Below are positions 7,976 to 15,824 of a stretch of 23,026 nt of DNA, piece after piece; position 1 is the stretch's first letter; the number at the start of each line of letters is the position of its first letter. Source of the stretch: JADJEI01 sp035328465 (lineage in GTDB: Bacteria; Bacteroidota; Ignavibacteria; Ignavibacteriales; Ignavibacteriaceae); contig DAOLIQ010000055.1 of assembly GCA_035328465.1 (NCBI GenBank), positions 1 to 23,026 on the forward strand. Direction: 5' to 3'. The position numbers and the translations under genes are program-made. A model generated the notes under the pieces. The model saw only the letters and a program-made list of their open reading frames with translations, was not told where the DNA came from and ran no database searches.

Positions 7976-8212
7976 TTACTTGCCTAATTTTTCTTTAAGA
8001 TATTTTGTTGCGTCGCCAACAGTGCCTATTTTTTCAGCGTCTTCGTCCGGAATAGATACATTAAAAGCACTCTCGAAACCCATTACTAATTCTACGATAT
8101 CGAGAGAATCTGCACCGAGGTCATTGGTAAATGAAGCTTCAGGAGTAATTTGAGATTCTTCAACGCCTAACTTGTCGATTATTATTTCCCTTACTTTAGC
8201 TTCAACATCCAT
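7976..8212 (-). CDS. acpP: Acyl carrier protein
   Basis: The 78-aa acidic helical protein carries growing acyl chains on a phosphopantetheine arm. The attachment site is Ser36 in the GADSLDIVELVM motif. Its length and composition are standard for bacterial ACP. The ATG at 8210-8212 has a strong AGGAGA Shine-Dalgarno site five bases upstream, one of the best in the window and in keeping with the very high expression expected of ACP. It lies between fabG (92-nt gap) and fabF (166-nt gap). The longer upstream gap contains a perfect TATAAT (minus strand, 8240-8235), so an extra promoter for acpP is possible, but no -35 box is evident. Confidence 0.98.
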   Translation of the reverse strand: MDVEAKVREIIIDKLGVEESQITPEASFTNDLGADSLDIVELVMGFESAFNVSIPDEDAEKIGTVGDATKYLKEKLGK

Positions 8213-8304
8213 AGTGTTCTCCTATTGTTTATTGATTATATGATTGATTATGAATAAAATTTATTTCGAGTGAAATATACAAAATAAGTCCTTCAGAAAA
8301 TATA

Positions 8305-9063
8305 TCACATTGTCATTCCTCCATCGACGGTTATCACTTGTCCGGTGATATAATCTGCCGATGGACTAAGTAAGAATGCGGTTACTTTTGCTATGTCCTC
8401 TGATGATCCCATTCTTCCGAGTGGAATCGTTTGAAGAAGCTTCTGTTTCTGTTCATCAGTCAATTTGCCGGTCATATCTGTTTGAATAAACCCTGGTGCA
8501 ATTGCATTAACGGTTATATTTCTTGATGCAACTTCGCGGGCAATTGATTTGGTAAATCCGATTACTCCAGCTTTTGAAGCTACATAATTTGCTTGTCCAG
8601 GATTTCCGACTAACGCTACGACGGAAGAAATATTTACAATTCGACCGTACCTTTGTGAAATCATTGTTTTTAAAACTGCTTTAGTATAGTTAAAAACACT
8701 TTTTAGATTTGCGGCAATTACGTCATCAAAATCTTTTTCAGTCATTCGAAGTAAAAGATTATCACGGGTTATCCCGGCATTGTTAATTAAAAAATCTACA
8801 CCGCCAAGCTTTTGAATGGCTTCGCTGACAGTTGATTGTGTTTGTTCGAAAGATGAAACATCAGATTTGAAAGCAAAAACTTTAGCACCCGAAGCTTTCG
8901 TTGTTTCGATTAATTCTTCAGCCATTTTATCAGAACTGTTATAGATAAAGGCAACATCAGAGAAAGGAACTCCATCATAGTTCTGCAAAGTCAATTCGTT
9001 GACGATGGCTCGACCAATTCCTCTTGTACCGCCTGTAACAATTGCTCTTTTAGATTGACTCAT
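8305..9063 (-). CDS. fabG: 3-oxoacyl-ACP reductase
   Basis: FabG is the NADPH-dependent short-chain dehydrogenase that reduces 3-oxoacyl-ACP to 3-hydroxyacyl-ACP. The 252-aa sequence has the cofactor motif TGGTRGIG (10-17), NNAG (94-97) and the catalytic set Ser147, Tyr160 and Lys164 (YVASK). IAPGFIQTDMT (188-198) is typical of FabG. It is about eight residues longer than the E. coli enzyme because of an insertion around 28-34. Its ATG lies inside the 3' end of the cysteine-cluster gene (14-nt overlap), so the two are probably translationally coupled. The C-terminus ends in GGMTM, the usual FabG ending. Confidence 0.96.
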   Translation of the reverse strand: MSQSKRAIVTGGTRGIGRAIVNELTLQNYDGVPFSDVAFIYNSSDKMAEELIETTKASGAKVFAFKSDVSSFEQTQSTVSEAIQKLGGVDFLINNAGITRDNLLLRMTEKDFDDVIAANLKSVFNYTKAVLKTMISQRYGRIVNISSVVALVGNPGQANYVASKAGVIGFTKSIAREVASRNITVNAIAPGFIQTDMTGKLTDEQKQKLLQTIPLGRMGSSEDIAKVTAFLLSPSADYITGQVITVDGGMTM

Positions 9064-9637
9064 CTTTTATTTCGACCTTTATTTCATTCAAATATTCATT
9101 TCGTAACTGCACTAACTTAGCGAAATTCTGATCCCCAAAAAAGAAATGAAGTTCCTCTTTGCAAGCCTCAAAAATTGTAGTGTGTAATTCATTATTTTTA
9201 TTGCAAGTCTTTAATCTGTCAATGTGCTCATCATCTATCGTCAGTGCACCTTCAAAAATTGTTAACGGGAAAAGGTAGCAGTAAAGAGGTTTGTATTTCC
9301 ATGGATGTTCGCCTTCTAAAAGCGCAAGTTTTTGAAGTGTACATAGTCCGGATTTATCTAGAAAAGTACATTTATCATTGATGATTTGAGTACCAACTGC
9401 AATACCTGATTCAAAATCTTCATCTTTTTCAGGAGCTTCAAACCATTCAGAAACATTTTTTGACTGCGACTCATCAAGCAGCGGAATTATTTTATCTTTA
9501 ATTGATAAAAGATTCTCGGCTTCTTTTGAATCAGTGTAAACGCCGTAATTACAGCACTCCCCGCTGCATTTGCAGGAGAACCTGAACGTAAAGATTTTCG
9601 GATCAATTTTCAGCTTATCAATTTTTAATTCAGTCAT
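9050..9637 (-). CDS. Cysteine-cluster protein, YkgJ/DUF3109-like, inside the fab operon
   Basis: The 195-aa soluble protein has eight cysteines in conserved-looking positions: Cys22, Cys24, Cys28 and Cys29 (CKCSGECC), Cys90, Cys99, Cys120 and Cys145. This spacing is that of the YkgJ-type zinc/iron-chelating families (CxxCxxCC type) and of DUF3109, whose biochemical role is not established. Metal binding, possibly an iron-sulfur cluster or zinc, is therefore inference. There is no signal peptide or membrane segment. Its ATG overlaps the fabD stop by one base (TAATG), and it overlaps fabG by 14 nt. Its translation is thus tied to both neighbours, which suggests a role in or near fatty-acid synthesis. 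Confidence 0.55.
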   Translation of the reverse strand: MTELKIDKLKIDPKIFTFRFSCKCSGECCNYGVYTDSKEAENLLSIKDKIIPLLDESQSKNVSEWFEAPEKDEDFESGIAVGTQIINDKCTFLDKSGLCTLQKLALLEGEHPWKYKPLYCYLFPLTIFEGALTIDDEHIDRLKTCNKNNELHTTIFEACKEELHFFFGDQNFAKLVQLRNEYLNEIKVEIKDESI

Positions 9638-10551
9638 TATAAAAATTTCTCCACATCTTCAAATTTATCAATTGAATGACAGGTTACATTCGAGTTTATT
9701 CTTTTGACTAATCCTTGCAATACTTTGCCAGGCCCTATTTCGTAGAATTCATCAAAACCGTCTGCTATCATATTTGTAATTGTTTCCTCCCATCTAACTG
9801 CAGAAGTAACTTGTGCATAAAGTAATTTTTTTATTTCGTCTTTATCAGTGCTGGGTTTTGCAGTAACATTTGAATAGACTGGATATCTTGCATCGTAAAA
9901 GGTAGTGGTATCAAGTACATCTTTTAAGAATTCTTTTGCAGAATTCATCAGCGGCGAGTGAAATGCTCCGCTGACCACAAGCTGTTTGACCAGCTTCGCA
10001 CCTTTTGCTTTACAAAGTTCCATCGCTTTTTGAACACCGGGGAGTGATCCTGAAATTACTATTTGCCCTGGCGAATTAAAATTTGCACACTGAACTATTC
10101 CATCTGAAGAAGCTTGTGAACAAAGCATTTCAACCAACTCAGAATTCAATCCAACAATAGCTGCTAAAGTGCCGGGATTTTCTATACCGGCTTGCTGCAT
10201 TGCTTTGCCACGTGCCCCGACAAGTTTGACAGCGTCATAAAATTGAATAACATTTGCGGAAACTAATGCTGAATATTCACCCAATGAATGACCTGCCGCA
10301 GCAGCAGGAGAGATTGTTCTAATCAAGCTTGAAAGAATTACGCTGTGTAAAAAAATTGCAGGTTGGGTAAACTCGGTCTGTTTTAATTTCTCTTCGGGTC
10401 CATTGAACATCAAGTGCGACAAATTTACACCAAGTGCGTCATCGGCGATTTTGATCATCTCCTTTGCTTCAACAGAATTATCATAAAGGTCCTTCGCCAT
10501 CCCAACGTATTGGGACCCCTGTCCTGGAAATAGAAAAGCAATTTTACTCAT
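9637..10551 (-). CDS. fabD: Malonyl-CoA:ACP transacylase
   Basis: FabD moves the malonyl group from CoA to ACP, supplying the extender unit for FabH and FabF. The 304-aa protein begins with the family motif FPGQGSQYVGM (8-18). The nucleophile is Ser89 in GHSLGE, and the catalytic histidine is His198 in SGAFHSP. EIGPGKVLQGL near the C-terminus is also typical. It starts 22 nt after fabH and overlaps the cysteine-cluster gene by one base. No Shine-Dalgarno site is evident before its ATG, and the upstream bases are A/T only. Confidence 0.97.
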   Translation of the reverse strand: MSKIAFLFPGQGSQYVGMAKDLYDNSVEAKEMIKIADDALGVNLSHLMFNGPEEKLKQTEFTQPAIFLHSVILSSLIRTISPAAAAGHSLGEYSALVSANVIQFYDAVKLVGARGKAMQQAGIENPGTLAAIVGLNSELVEMLCSQASSDGIVQCANFNSPGQIVISGSLPGVQKAMELCKAKGAKLVKQLVVSGAFHSPLMNSAKEFLKDVLDTTTFYDARYPVYSNVTAKPSTDKDEIKKLLYAQVTSAVRWEETITNMIADGFDEFYEIGPGKVLQGLVKRINSNVTCHSIDKFEDVEKFL

Positions 10552-10573
10552 TTTATTTTAAGCAAAAAAAAAT

Positions 10574-11575
10574 TCATAATGACCAGACAAGATGTGTAGC
10601 ACCAAAAGTGTAGCCGGCTCCAAAAGCAGATAAAATCAGATTATCCCCTTTTTTTATTTTTCCAGCTTTGAAATATTCAGTTAGGCAGAGAGGAATGGTT
10701 GCAGCAGTTGTGTTTCCATATTTATCAATATTAATCATAACTTTTTCAGGCCCAATGCCCATGCGCTTTGCTGTTGCGTCAATAATACGCAGGTTTGCCT
10801 GGTGAGGTACTAAATATGCAATATCTTCAGACTTTAAATTACTCAACAGCATTAGTTCTGCCGATACATCTGCCATCCCCTTGACTGCAACTTTGAAAAC
10901 TGCCTTGCCATCCTGATAAATATAGTGCATTTTATTATCTACGGTTTCATGTGAAGATGGGTTTAAACTACCCCCTCCCAACATATATAGTGCGTTTTTG
11001 CCGGAGCCATCAACACGAAGAATTGAATTTTGTATCCCGAGTGAAAAGTTTTCTGAAGGTTCAAGTAAAACAGCAGAGGCTGCATCACCAAACAAGATAC
11101 AAGTATTTCTATCAGTATAATCAACAATCGAACTCATTTTATCAGCACCAATTACTAAAACTTTTTGATACCTGCCCGATTCGATATGTGAACATCCTGT
11201 TTGCAGCGCAAATAAAAATCCAGAGCAGGCTGCGGAAAGGTCAAATCCCCAAGCATTTTTCGCACCGATATTTTCTTGAACCAAACAAGCAGTAGCAGGG
11301 AAAAACATATCCGGAGTAACAGTAGCAACTATGATTAAATCAATTTCATCAGGAGATATATTAAATGAATTCATCAAATCACGTGCAGCATTTGTTGCAA
11401 GATCACTTGTCGAACCATTCTCAATAATTCTTCGCTCTTTAATCCCTGTTCTTGTTTGTATCCACTCATCATTTGTATCTACAATAGATTCAAAAAATTT
11501 ATTGTCTAAAATTTTTTCTGGTACATACATTCCAACTGCACTAACAACGGCATTTATTTTTTTATCACTGTTCAT
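10574..11575 (-). CDS. fabH: 3-oxoacyl-ACP synthase III
   Basis: FabH starts fatty-acid synthesis by condensing an acyl-CoA primer with malonyl-ACP. The 333-aa protein has the thiolase-fold triad Cys117 (SAACSGF), His258 (PHQANLRI) and Asn288 (YGNTTAAT). WIQTRTGIKERRI (38-50) is the usual FabH N-terminal signature. Primer preference (acetyl or branched) cannot be read from the sequence with confidence. The gene lies between plsX (48-nt gap) and fabD (22-nt gap), the conserved order for this cluster. Confidence 0.97.
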   Translation of the reverse strand: MNSDKKINAVVSAVGMYVPEKILDNKFFESIVDTNDEWIQTRTGIKERRIIENGSTSDLATNAARDLMNSFNISPDEIDLIIVATVTPDMFFPATACLVQENIGAKNAWGFDLSAACSGFLFALQTGCSHIESGRYQKVLVIGADKMSSIVDYTDRNTCILFGDAASAVLLEPSENFSLGIQNSILRVDGSGKNALYMLGGGSLNPSSHETVDNKMHYIYQDGKAVFKVAVKGMADVSAELMLLSNLKSEDIAYLVPHQANLRIIDATAKRMGIGPEKVMINIDKYGNTTAATIPLCLTEYFKAGKIKKGDNLILSAFGAGYTFGATHLVWSL

Positions 11576-11623
11576 ACTTAATTATTCCAGTTTATAGTTT
11601 TAATCTGCTCAATCGAACAACTA

Positions 11624-12637
11624 TTAATTATTCATTTCAGCGGCAAGTTTACCAATTAGATTTTTATCAAACATTTCTTTGGCTCTCAAAACCATATTTT
11701 TTATCCCAAATGAAGAACTTGAGCCGTGCCCAATTATAGTTATAGCTTTCACACCAAGCAGAGGAATGCCGCCGTATTGATTAGGATCGAAAACTTGAAA
11801 TGTTTTTCGAATAGTATTTCGCGACAATCCAATTTTAATTTTGTCCATAAAATTTGCATCAGCAGTTTTTTTAAGCATAGGTTTCATGATCTTTAAAAAC
11901 GATTCGCCAAATTTGAGCAAAATATTGCCAACAAATCCATCGCATATAACAATGTTGACTTTACCTGTTAGAATGTCTCTGCCTTCAACATTGCCGAAGA
12001 AATTTAGCCCGGAGGTTTTTAATAGCTCAAAAGCTTCTTTAGTTACTTTGTTTCCTTTTTCATTTTCTTCACCTACCGATAGCAATCCGATTGTAGGGTT
12101 TTGCAGCCCAAACATTTCTTTCACGTAAACATTAGCTAATCTAGCAAAACCAACCAGATGCTGCGGCTTAGAATCCACAAAAGCACCAACATCAAAAAGC
12201 AATGTGACACCAGTTAAGTTGGGGATAAACGCTCCGATAGTAGGTCTTTCAACACCGGGCAATCTGCCGATTATCAGTGTCCCTGCAGCGGCTACTGCAC
12301 CTGTATTTCCTGCGCTTACAAATGCATCTGCTTTGCCTGCGGATACCAAATTAGCACCAATTACTAAGGAAGATTTTTGTTTTGTTTTCAGTGCTGAAGT
12401 AGGAGAATCATTCATCGTAATTATTTCTTCCGACTGAATAATTTCAACTTCAGAAAGCGAAAGATTATTTTCGCTTGCAGTGGTAGTTATTTTTTCACTA
12501 TCACCAACGAGAATTAATTGAAAATTCTTGTTCTCATTATACGCACTCAAAGCACCAACAACTTCATTCACAGGTGCAAAATCACCCCCCATTGCATCGA
12601 CAACTATTCTGCATTGCGACTTTTCAGAATTAGACAT
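11624..12637 (-). CDS. plsX: Phosphate acyltransferase PlsX
   Basis: PlsX converts acyl-ACP to acyl-phosphate, the donor used by PlsY to begin phospholipid synthesis. From the ATG at 12635-12637 the protein is 337 aa, the normal family length. The family opening VVDAMGGDFAP follows at about residue 12. Other family stretches are SAGNTGA, RPTIGAFIPN and the C-terminal segment around YGGIPLLGVK. The frame stays open upstream to 12709, but that would run through rpmF, so the later start is preferred. The 17-nt spacer to rpmF equals the spacer between yceD and rpmF. Confidence 0.95.
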   Translation of the reverse strand: MSNSEKSQCRIVVDAMGGDFAPVNEVVGALSAYNENKNFQLILVGDSEKITTTASENNLSLSEVEIIQSEEIITMNDSPTSALKTKQKSSLVIGANLVSAGKADAFVSAGNTGAVAAAGTLIIGRLPGVERPTIGAFIPNLTGVTLLFDVGAFVDSKPQHLVGFARLANVYVKEMFGLQNPTIGLLSVGEENEKGNKVTKEAFELLKTSGLNFFGNVEGRDILTGKVNIVICDGFVGNILLKFGESFLKIMKPMLKKTADANFMDKIKIGLSRNTIRKTFQVFDPNQYGGIPLLGVKAITIIGHGSSSSFGIKNMVLRAKEMFDKNLIGKLAAEMNN

Positions 12638-12654
12638 CAGGGAGAAAATGATTA

Positions 12655-12834
12655 TCAGCTCTTGGGAATAAACATTGAGCGACCATTGTAGTAACCGCAG
12701 GCAGGACATGCACGGTGGGTTAATTTCATTTCACCGCATTTAGCACAAGTGCCCATGGTTGATGGTGTAGCTTTGTAATGTGTTCTTCTTTTATCTCGTC
12801 TGCTTTTTGACCACTTACGTTTTGGATTTGGCAT
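12655..12834 (-). CDS. rpmF: 50S ribosomal protein L32
   Basis: Translation of the minus strand from the ATG at 12834-12832 gives 59 residues ending in TGA. The protein opens MPNPKRKWSKSRRDKRRTHY, the typical basic start of L32. A zinc-ribbon follows with Cys30, Cys33, Cys43 and Cys46 (CAKC and CPAC). Its place between yceD and plsX, with 17 nt on each side, is the classic yceD-rpmF-plsX order. The segment THRACPACGYYNGR is highly characteristic. Confidence 0.97.
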   Translation of the reverse strand: MPNPKRKWSKSRRDKRRTHYKATPSTMGTCAKCGEMKLTHRACPACGYYNGRSMFIPKS

Positions 12835-12851
12835 TTTAGTCTTTCTTAATT

Positions 12852-13352
12852 TTAATTTAATTTATTTTTCAGTTCAAGTAATGGTTTCCAGCGATTATCA
12901 ACTTCTTCAGGGCTGCAACTACACTGACCATCATTTAGGTTTTTACCGCATCGCGGGCATAAACCTTTACAATCTTCATTACACAATTTTTTCATCGGAA
13001 CTGCAAGCAAGATATAATCTCTAACATCCTCGGTAATATCAATTTTATCAGTATCTCTTGTAATATAAGTTACATCAACTAAATCGTCTTGTCCTTCAGG
13101 TTGATCGTGAAGATAAACCATTTTATATCTACTTTCAATTTGAGTAGAGTATATTTTAGCACATCTATCACACTCAAGTTCCGCTTTAACAGAAGTAGCA
13201 GCATCTAGTACTAATTGGTTGAGATATTTACTTAAGTTTACTTTTGTATAATATTTCCCAACAAATGGCTGTTCTAAATCAAGCTTTTTAATATCCTCTT
13301 CAAAGCGGAATTCATGCTCTCCGTCTTTTAAAGAGCTTATTTTTATTTTCAT
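12852..13352 (-). CDS. YceD/DUF177 family protein
   Basis: The 166-aa protein matches the DUF177 (YceD) family that almost always precedes rpmF. The family has been linked to 23S rRNA and L32 accumulation in bacteria and plastids, but its exact activity is unclear. A core strand-rich region (about 30-120) contains the ECDRC motif (Cys61 and Cys64). The C-terminal part adds a second cysteine-rich stretch with Cys124, Cys128, Cys132, Cys135, Cys144 and Cys146, probably a zinc-binding site. The family ending DNRWKPLLELK is present. It is the first gene of the lipid operon, about 30 nt behind a strong promoter, and has no evident Shine-Dalgarno site. Confidence 0.88.
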   Translation of the reverse strand: MKIKISSLKDGEHEFRFEEDIKKLDLEQPFVGKYYTKVNLSKYLNQLVLDAATSVKAELECDRCAKIYSTQIESRYKMVYLHDQPEGQDDLVDVTYITRDTDKIDITEDVRDYILLAVPMKKLCNEDCKGLCPRCGKNLNDGQCSCSPEEVDNRWKPLLELKNKLN

Positions 13353-13381
13353 TTTACAAAATTCACGTTAAAACAGTGCAA

Positions 13382-13410
13382 AATATAGGAATAGCAACTT
13401 TGATAGTCAA
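13382..13410 (-). promoter_or_regulatory. Sigma70-type promoter of the yceD-rpmF-plsX-fab operon
   Basis: On the minus strand TTGACT (13410-13405) is a five-of-six match to the -35 consensus. After exactly 17 bp it is followed by TATATT (13387-13382), a five-of-six match to the -10 consensus. Transcription would start near 13375 and give a leader of roughly 20-25 nt before the yceD ATG. It lies in the divergent region shared with the ABC transporter genes and is the best promoter in the window. Confidence 0.65.
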
Positions 13411-13566
13411 CCTTTTTAAATGATCTCAACGGTTCTCTTTTGTATTTTCTTCAAATTAAGCCAATTATCACAAAAAAACTTATTGATTGGTATTGTTTTT
13501 TTCCGGTTATCCACTTTTCTAAATTGGTAAACAGTTGATTTGTATTTTTACAATAAAAAAATAAAA

Positions 13567-14469
13567 ATGTTAAAAGTTGAAAACCTCACCAAAAAGTTTA
13601 ATGATGTTGTAGCTGTAAATGATATTTCATTTCAGCTTTCTGAGGGAAAAATGTTTGGACTATTAGGTCCGAACGGTGCTGGTAAAACAACAACAATTAG
13701 AACTGTATTGAACATTATCAAGCCCACTTCGGGCACTGTTCGTTTCAAAGACAAAGTAATTAACGAAGAATTTTTTAATGTGATAGGGTATTTACCTGAA
13801 GAAAGAGGCTTGTATAAAAAAAGTAAGGCTTGGGATGTGATAATGTACTTTGCAAGTCTTAAGAATATGAGTCATCACCTTGCAAATGAAGCTGCTAACA
13901 GGTGGATCAATAAACTCGATCTCGGTTCTTTGAAGACTAAGCGGATAGAGGAACTTTCAAAGGGAAATCAGCAAAAGGTACAATTTATTTGTGCAGTAAT
14001 TCATAACCCGGAGCTTCTAATTCTTGATGAACCATTTAGCGGATTCGATCCAATCAATCAACAAATTATAAAGGATGTACTGCTTTCTTTTTCGAATTCA
14101 GGTAAATTAATCATTCTTTCTACTCATCAAATGGAAACTGCTGAAAAATTATGCTCGGAAATCCTGCTAATCAATAAAGGAAAAGAAGTCTGCAGCGGCA
14201 GTATATCAGAAATAAAAAGGAAATTTGCTTCCAATAATATTAAGATTGAATTTGAGGGCGATGGAACTTTTATTAAAAATTTGCCGTTTGTAAAAAGCGT
14301 TGATTCATACAACAACTATGCAGAAATTCAATTAGCTGATTCGTTTACACCTTCTGAATTTCTAAAAGCTGTGATAGATAAAATAGAAGTTAAGCATTTT
14401 TCCATTGTTGAGCCGACATTAAATAAAATTTTCATTGACGTAATTAAAGAAGATTCAAATAAAAAATGA
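13567..14469 (+). CDS. ABC transporter ATP-binding protein (NatA/ABC-2 exporter type)
   Basis: The 300-aa ATPase should power the permease encoded next to it. Visible motifs are Walker A GPNGAGKT (34-41), signature LSKGNQQ (130-136), Walker B LLILDEP (150-156) with Glu155, and the switch His187 in STHQME. The sequence GYLPEERGLY at the Q-loop region and a C-terminal domain of about 80 residues after the ATPase core (DUF4162-like) are common in NatA-type exporters. The ATG at 13567-13569 is chosen because it directly precedes the canonical LKVENLTKKF start. A TTG nine codons upstream is possible but would add an atypical tail. The last four bases overlap the permease start (ATGA). Confidence 0.92.
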   Translation: MLKVENLTKKFNDVVAVNDISFQLSEGKMFGLLGPNGAGKTTTIRTVLNIIKPTSGTVRFKDKVINEEFFNVIGYLPEERGLYKKSKAWDVIMYFASLKNMSHHLANEAANRWINKLDLGSLKTKRIEELSKGNQQKVQFICAVIHNPELLILDEPFSGFDPINQQIIKDVLLSFSNSGKLIILSTHQMETAEKLCSEILLINKGKEVCSGSISEIKRKFASNNIKIEFEGDGTFIKNLPFVKSVDSYNNYAEIQLADSFTPSEFLKAVIDKIEVKHFSIVEPTLNKIFIDVIKEDSNKK

Positions 14470-15716
14470 CAATCTTAAAAACTTTAGCAGTCGCAAGGTG
14501 GGAATATTTCGAGAAGATAAAAACAAAAGCATTCATAATTTCTATGGTAATCACTCCTTTGATCATCATAGCCTTTGCAGTTTTACCTTCTATGTTATCT
14601 CAGCAAGAAGATGAATCAACAAAGATTATCGGCATTATTGATCCAACTCAAAATTATTTCCAGGAATTAAGAAACGAGTTGAGTAAATATAAATTCAAGG
14701 ATGATCAGCCCAATTTCGTATTACAAAATCTCTATAATTCTTCATTAAAGTTTGAGGATATGAAGAAGATAGCTGATAAAAAAGTATTTGATGGAAAAAT
14801 ACAAGGTTACATTTTAATACTAAACCCAAAAACTGATTCTTTGAAATTTGAGTTCAGAAGCAAAAGTATTGGCAGCTTCAGCGACCTTAACAAACTTGAG
14901 AATGAACTTAACAATATCAGGATTAAAAATTATCTTACCTCTGCAGGATTATCACAAAATATTAGGGAGATCGTAAATAACAACTCAGAGCTTGTCCAGA
15001 TTATTATTGAAGAAGATGGGAAAGAAAGTTCCTCAGATTTTATGGTAGTATTTTTTTCCTCTTTTATTTTTATAATATTATTAATGATGATGGTTATCTA
15101 CTCAGGCCAAATGTTAGTCAGAAGTCTTGTCGAAGAAAAAGCTAACAGGTTAATTGAAATACTTATTTCAAGCTGTACCCCCGAAGATCTTTTAACGGGA
15201 AAAATATTAGGGCTCAGTTTACTTGGGTTGACTCAACTTTTCATCTGGGCTTTGATTGGAATTACCCTTGCCGGTGCTGCGGTCATTCCCTATACAGCTT
15301 TCGAAAATGTTTTACCGATGCTAATTTATTTTATACTTGGCTTCTTGCTTTATACAACTATCTTTGTTGGTGTTGGTTCAATTGTTTCTACCGAGCAGGA
15401 AGCACAGCAAGTAACAAGCTATTTAAGTTTAATAATGATGCTTCCTGTGGTTATTGCAGTGCCTGCAATTCAAAACCCTGATACATTACTTGTTAAAATT
15501 TTATCTTTTTTCCCGCTTACAACTCCATCTATTATGCTATTGAGATTAAACATCTCCGAAATTTCCATTCCTGAAATACTTTTAACAATTTCGATCCTCA
15601 TCCTGTCAATTGTATTTATGATTTATATTTCATCAAAGATTTTTAGAATTGGAATTCTTTCCTATGGAAAGCGACCTTCCTTAAAAGATATATCCCGATG
15701 GATTAAAGAGAAATAA
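14466..15716 (+). CDS. ABC-2 type permease (NatB/YhaP-like)
   Basis: The 416-aa membrane protein has one N-terminal helix (about 22-43), a large non-membrane region (about 45-190) and about five more helices near 193-213, 247-272, 284-305, 317-336 and 370-391. The stretch after the second helix, EEKANRLIEILISS followed by LLTGKILG, is the hallmark of the COG1668 family that includes NatB (sodium efflux) and YhaP. It presumably forms an exporter with the ATPase upstream, with which it shares an ATGA overlap. The substrate cannot be read from sequence, and sodium, peptide or drug export are all seen in relatives. Confidence 0.88.
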   Translation: MTILKTLAVARWEYFEKIKTKAFIISMVITPLIIIAFAVLPSMLSQQEDESTKIIGIIDPTQNYFQELRNELSKYKFKDDQPNFVLQNLYNSSLKFEDMKKIADKKVFDGKIQGYILILNPKTDSLKFEFRSKSIGSFSDLNKLENELNNIRIKNYLTSAGLSQNIREIVNNNSELVQIIIEEDGKESSSDFMVVFFSSFIFIILLMMMVIYSGQMLVRSLVEEKANRLIEILISSCTPEDLLTGKILGLSLLGLTQLFIWALIGITLAGAAVIPYTAFENVLPMLIYFILGFLLYTTIFVGVGSIVSTEQEAQQVTSYLSLIMMLPVVIAVPAIQNPDTLLVKILSFFPLTTPSIMLLRLNISEISIPEILLTISILILSIVFMIYISSKIFRIGILSYGKRPSLKDISRWIKEK

Positions 15717-15736
15717 TTCTTTATTTATCTTTTCTT

Positions 15737-15761
15737 AAAGAATAAAAAGTTTTTATTCTTT
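15737..15761 (+). terminator. AT-rich hairpin terminator after the ABC genes
   Basis: AAAGAATAAAAA (15737-15748) and TTTTTATTCTTT (15750-15761) are perfect inverted copies around one base. In practice the innermost pairs open into a small loop. The stem is followed by a T/C-rich tail. It sits 21 nt after the permease stop. The stem is almost all A-T, so its strength is uncertain. Confidence 0.5.
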
Positions 15762-15766
15762 TCTCT

Positions 15767-15796
15767 ATTGATATTTTAGTTTAAATATTAAGTTTG
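15767..15796 (+). promoter_or_regulatory. Possible Bacteroidota-type promoter before the prsW-like gene
   Basis: TAAGTTTG (15789-15796) fits the -7 consensus TAnnTTTG known from Bacteroidota. ATTG (15767-15770) lies 18 bases upstream, near the expected -33 position. It follows the hairpin terminator and precedes the ATG by 28 nt. In an AT-rich gap such matches arise by chance, so the support is modest. Confidence 0.3.
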
Positions 15797-15824
15797 GCTA
15801 ACTAAAAATCAAATCATTAGAAGA

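Noticed and set aside
8213..8304. Separate acpP promoter and a FapR-like operator
   Set aside because: A perfect TATAAT (8240-8235 on the minus strand) and two TAATCAAT direct repeats are present, but no -35 box and no clear operator palindrome. The support is too weak for a feature.
10951..11295. Long plus-strand frame opposite fabH, and similar antisense frames opposite gcvP and plsX
   Set aside because: They mirror well-conserved genes on the other strand and show no domain, start site or composition of their own.
12638..12709. A 24-residue N-terminal extension of plsX
   Set aside because: It would overlap rpmF in another frame and is not part of the PlsX family. The ATG at 12637 gives the normal length.
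13540..13566. Upstream TTG start for the ABC ATPase
   Set aside because: It adds nine atypical residues. The ATG at 13567 gives the standard ABC N-terminus.
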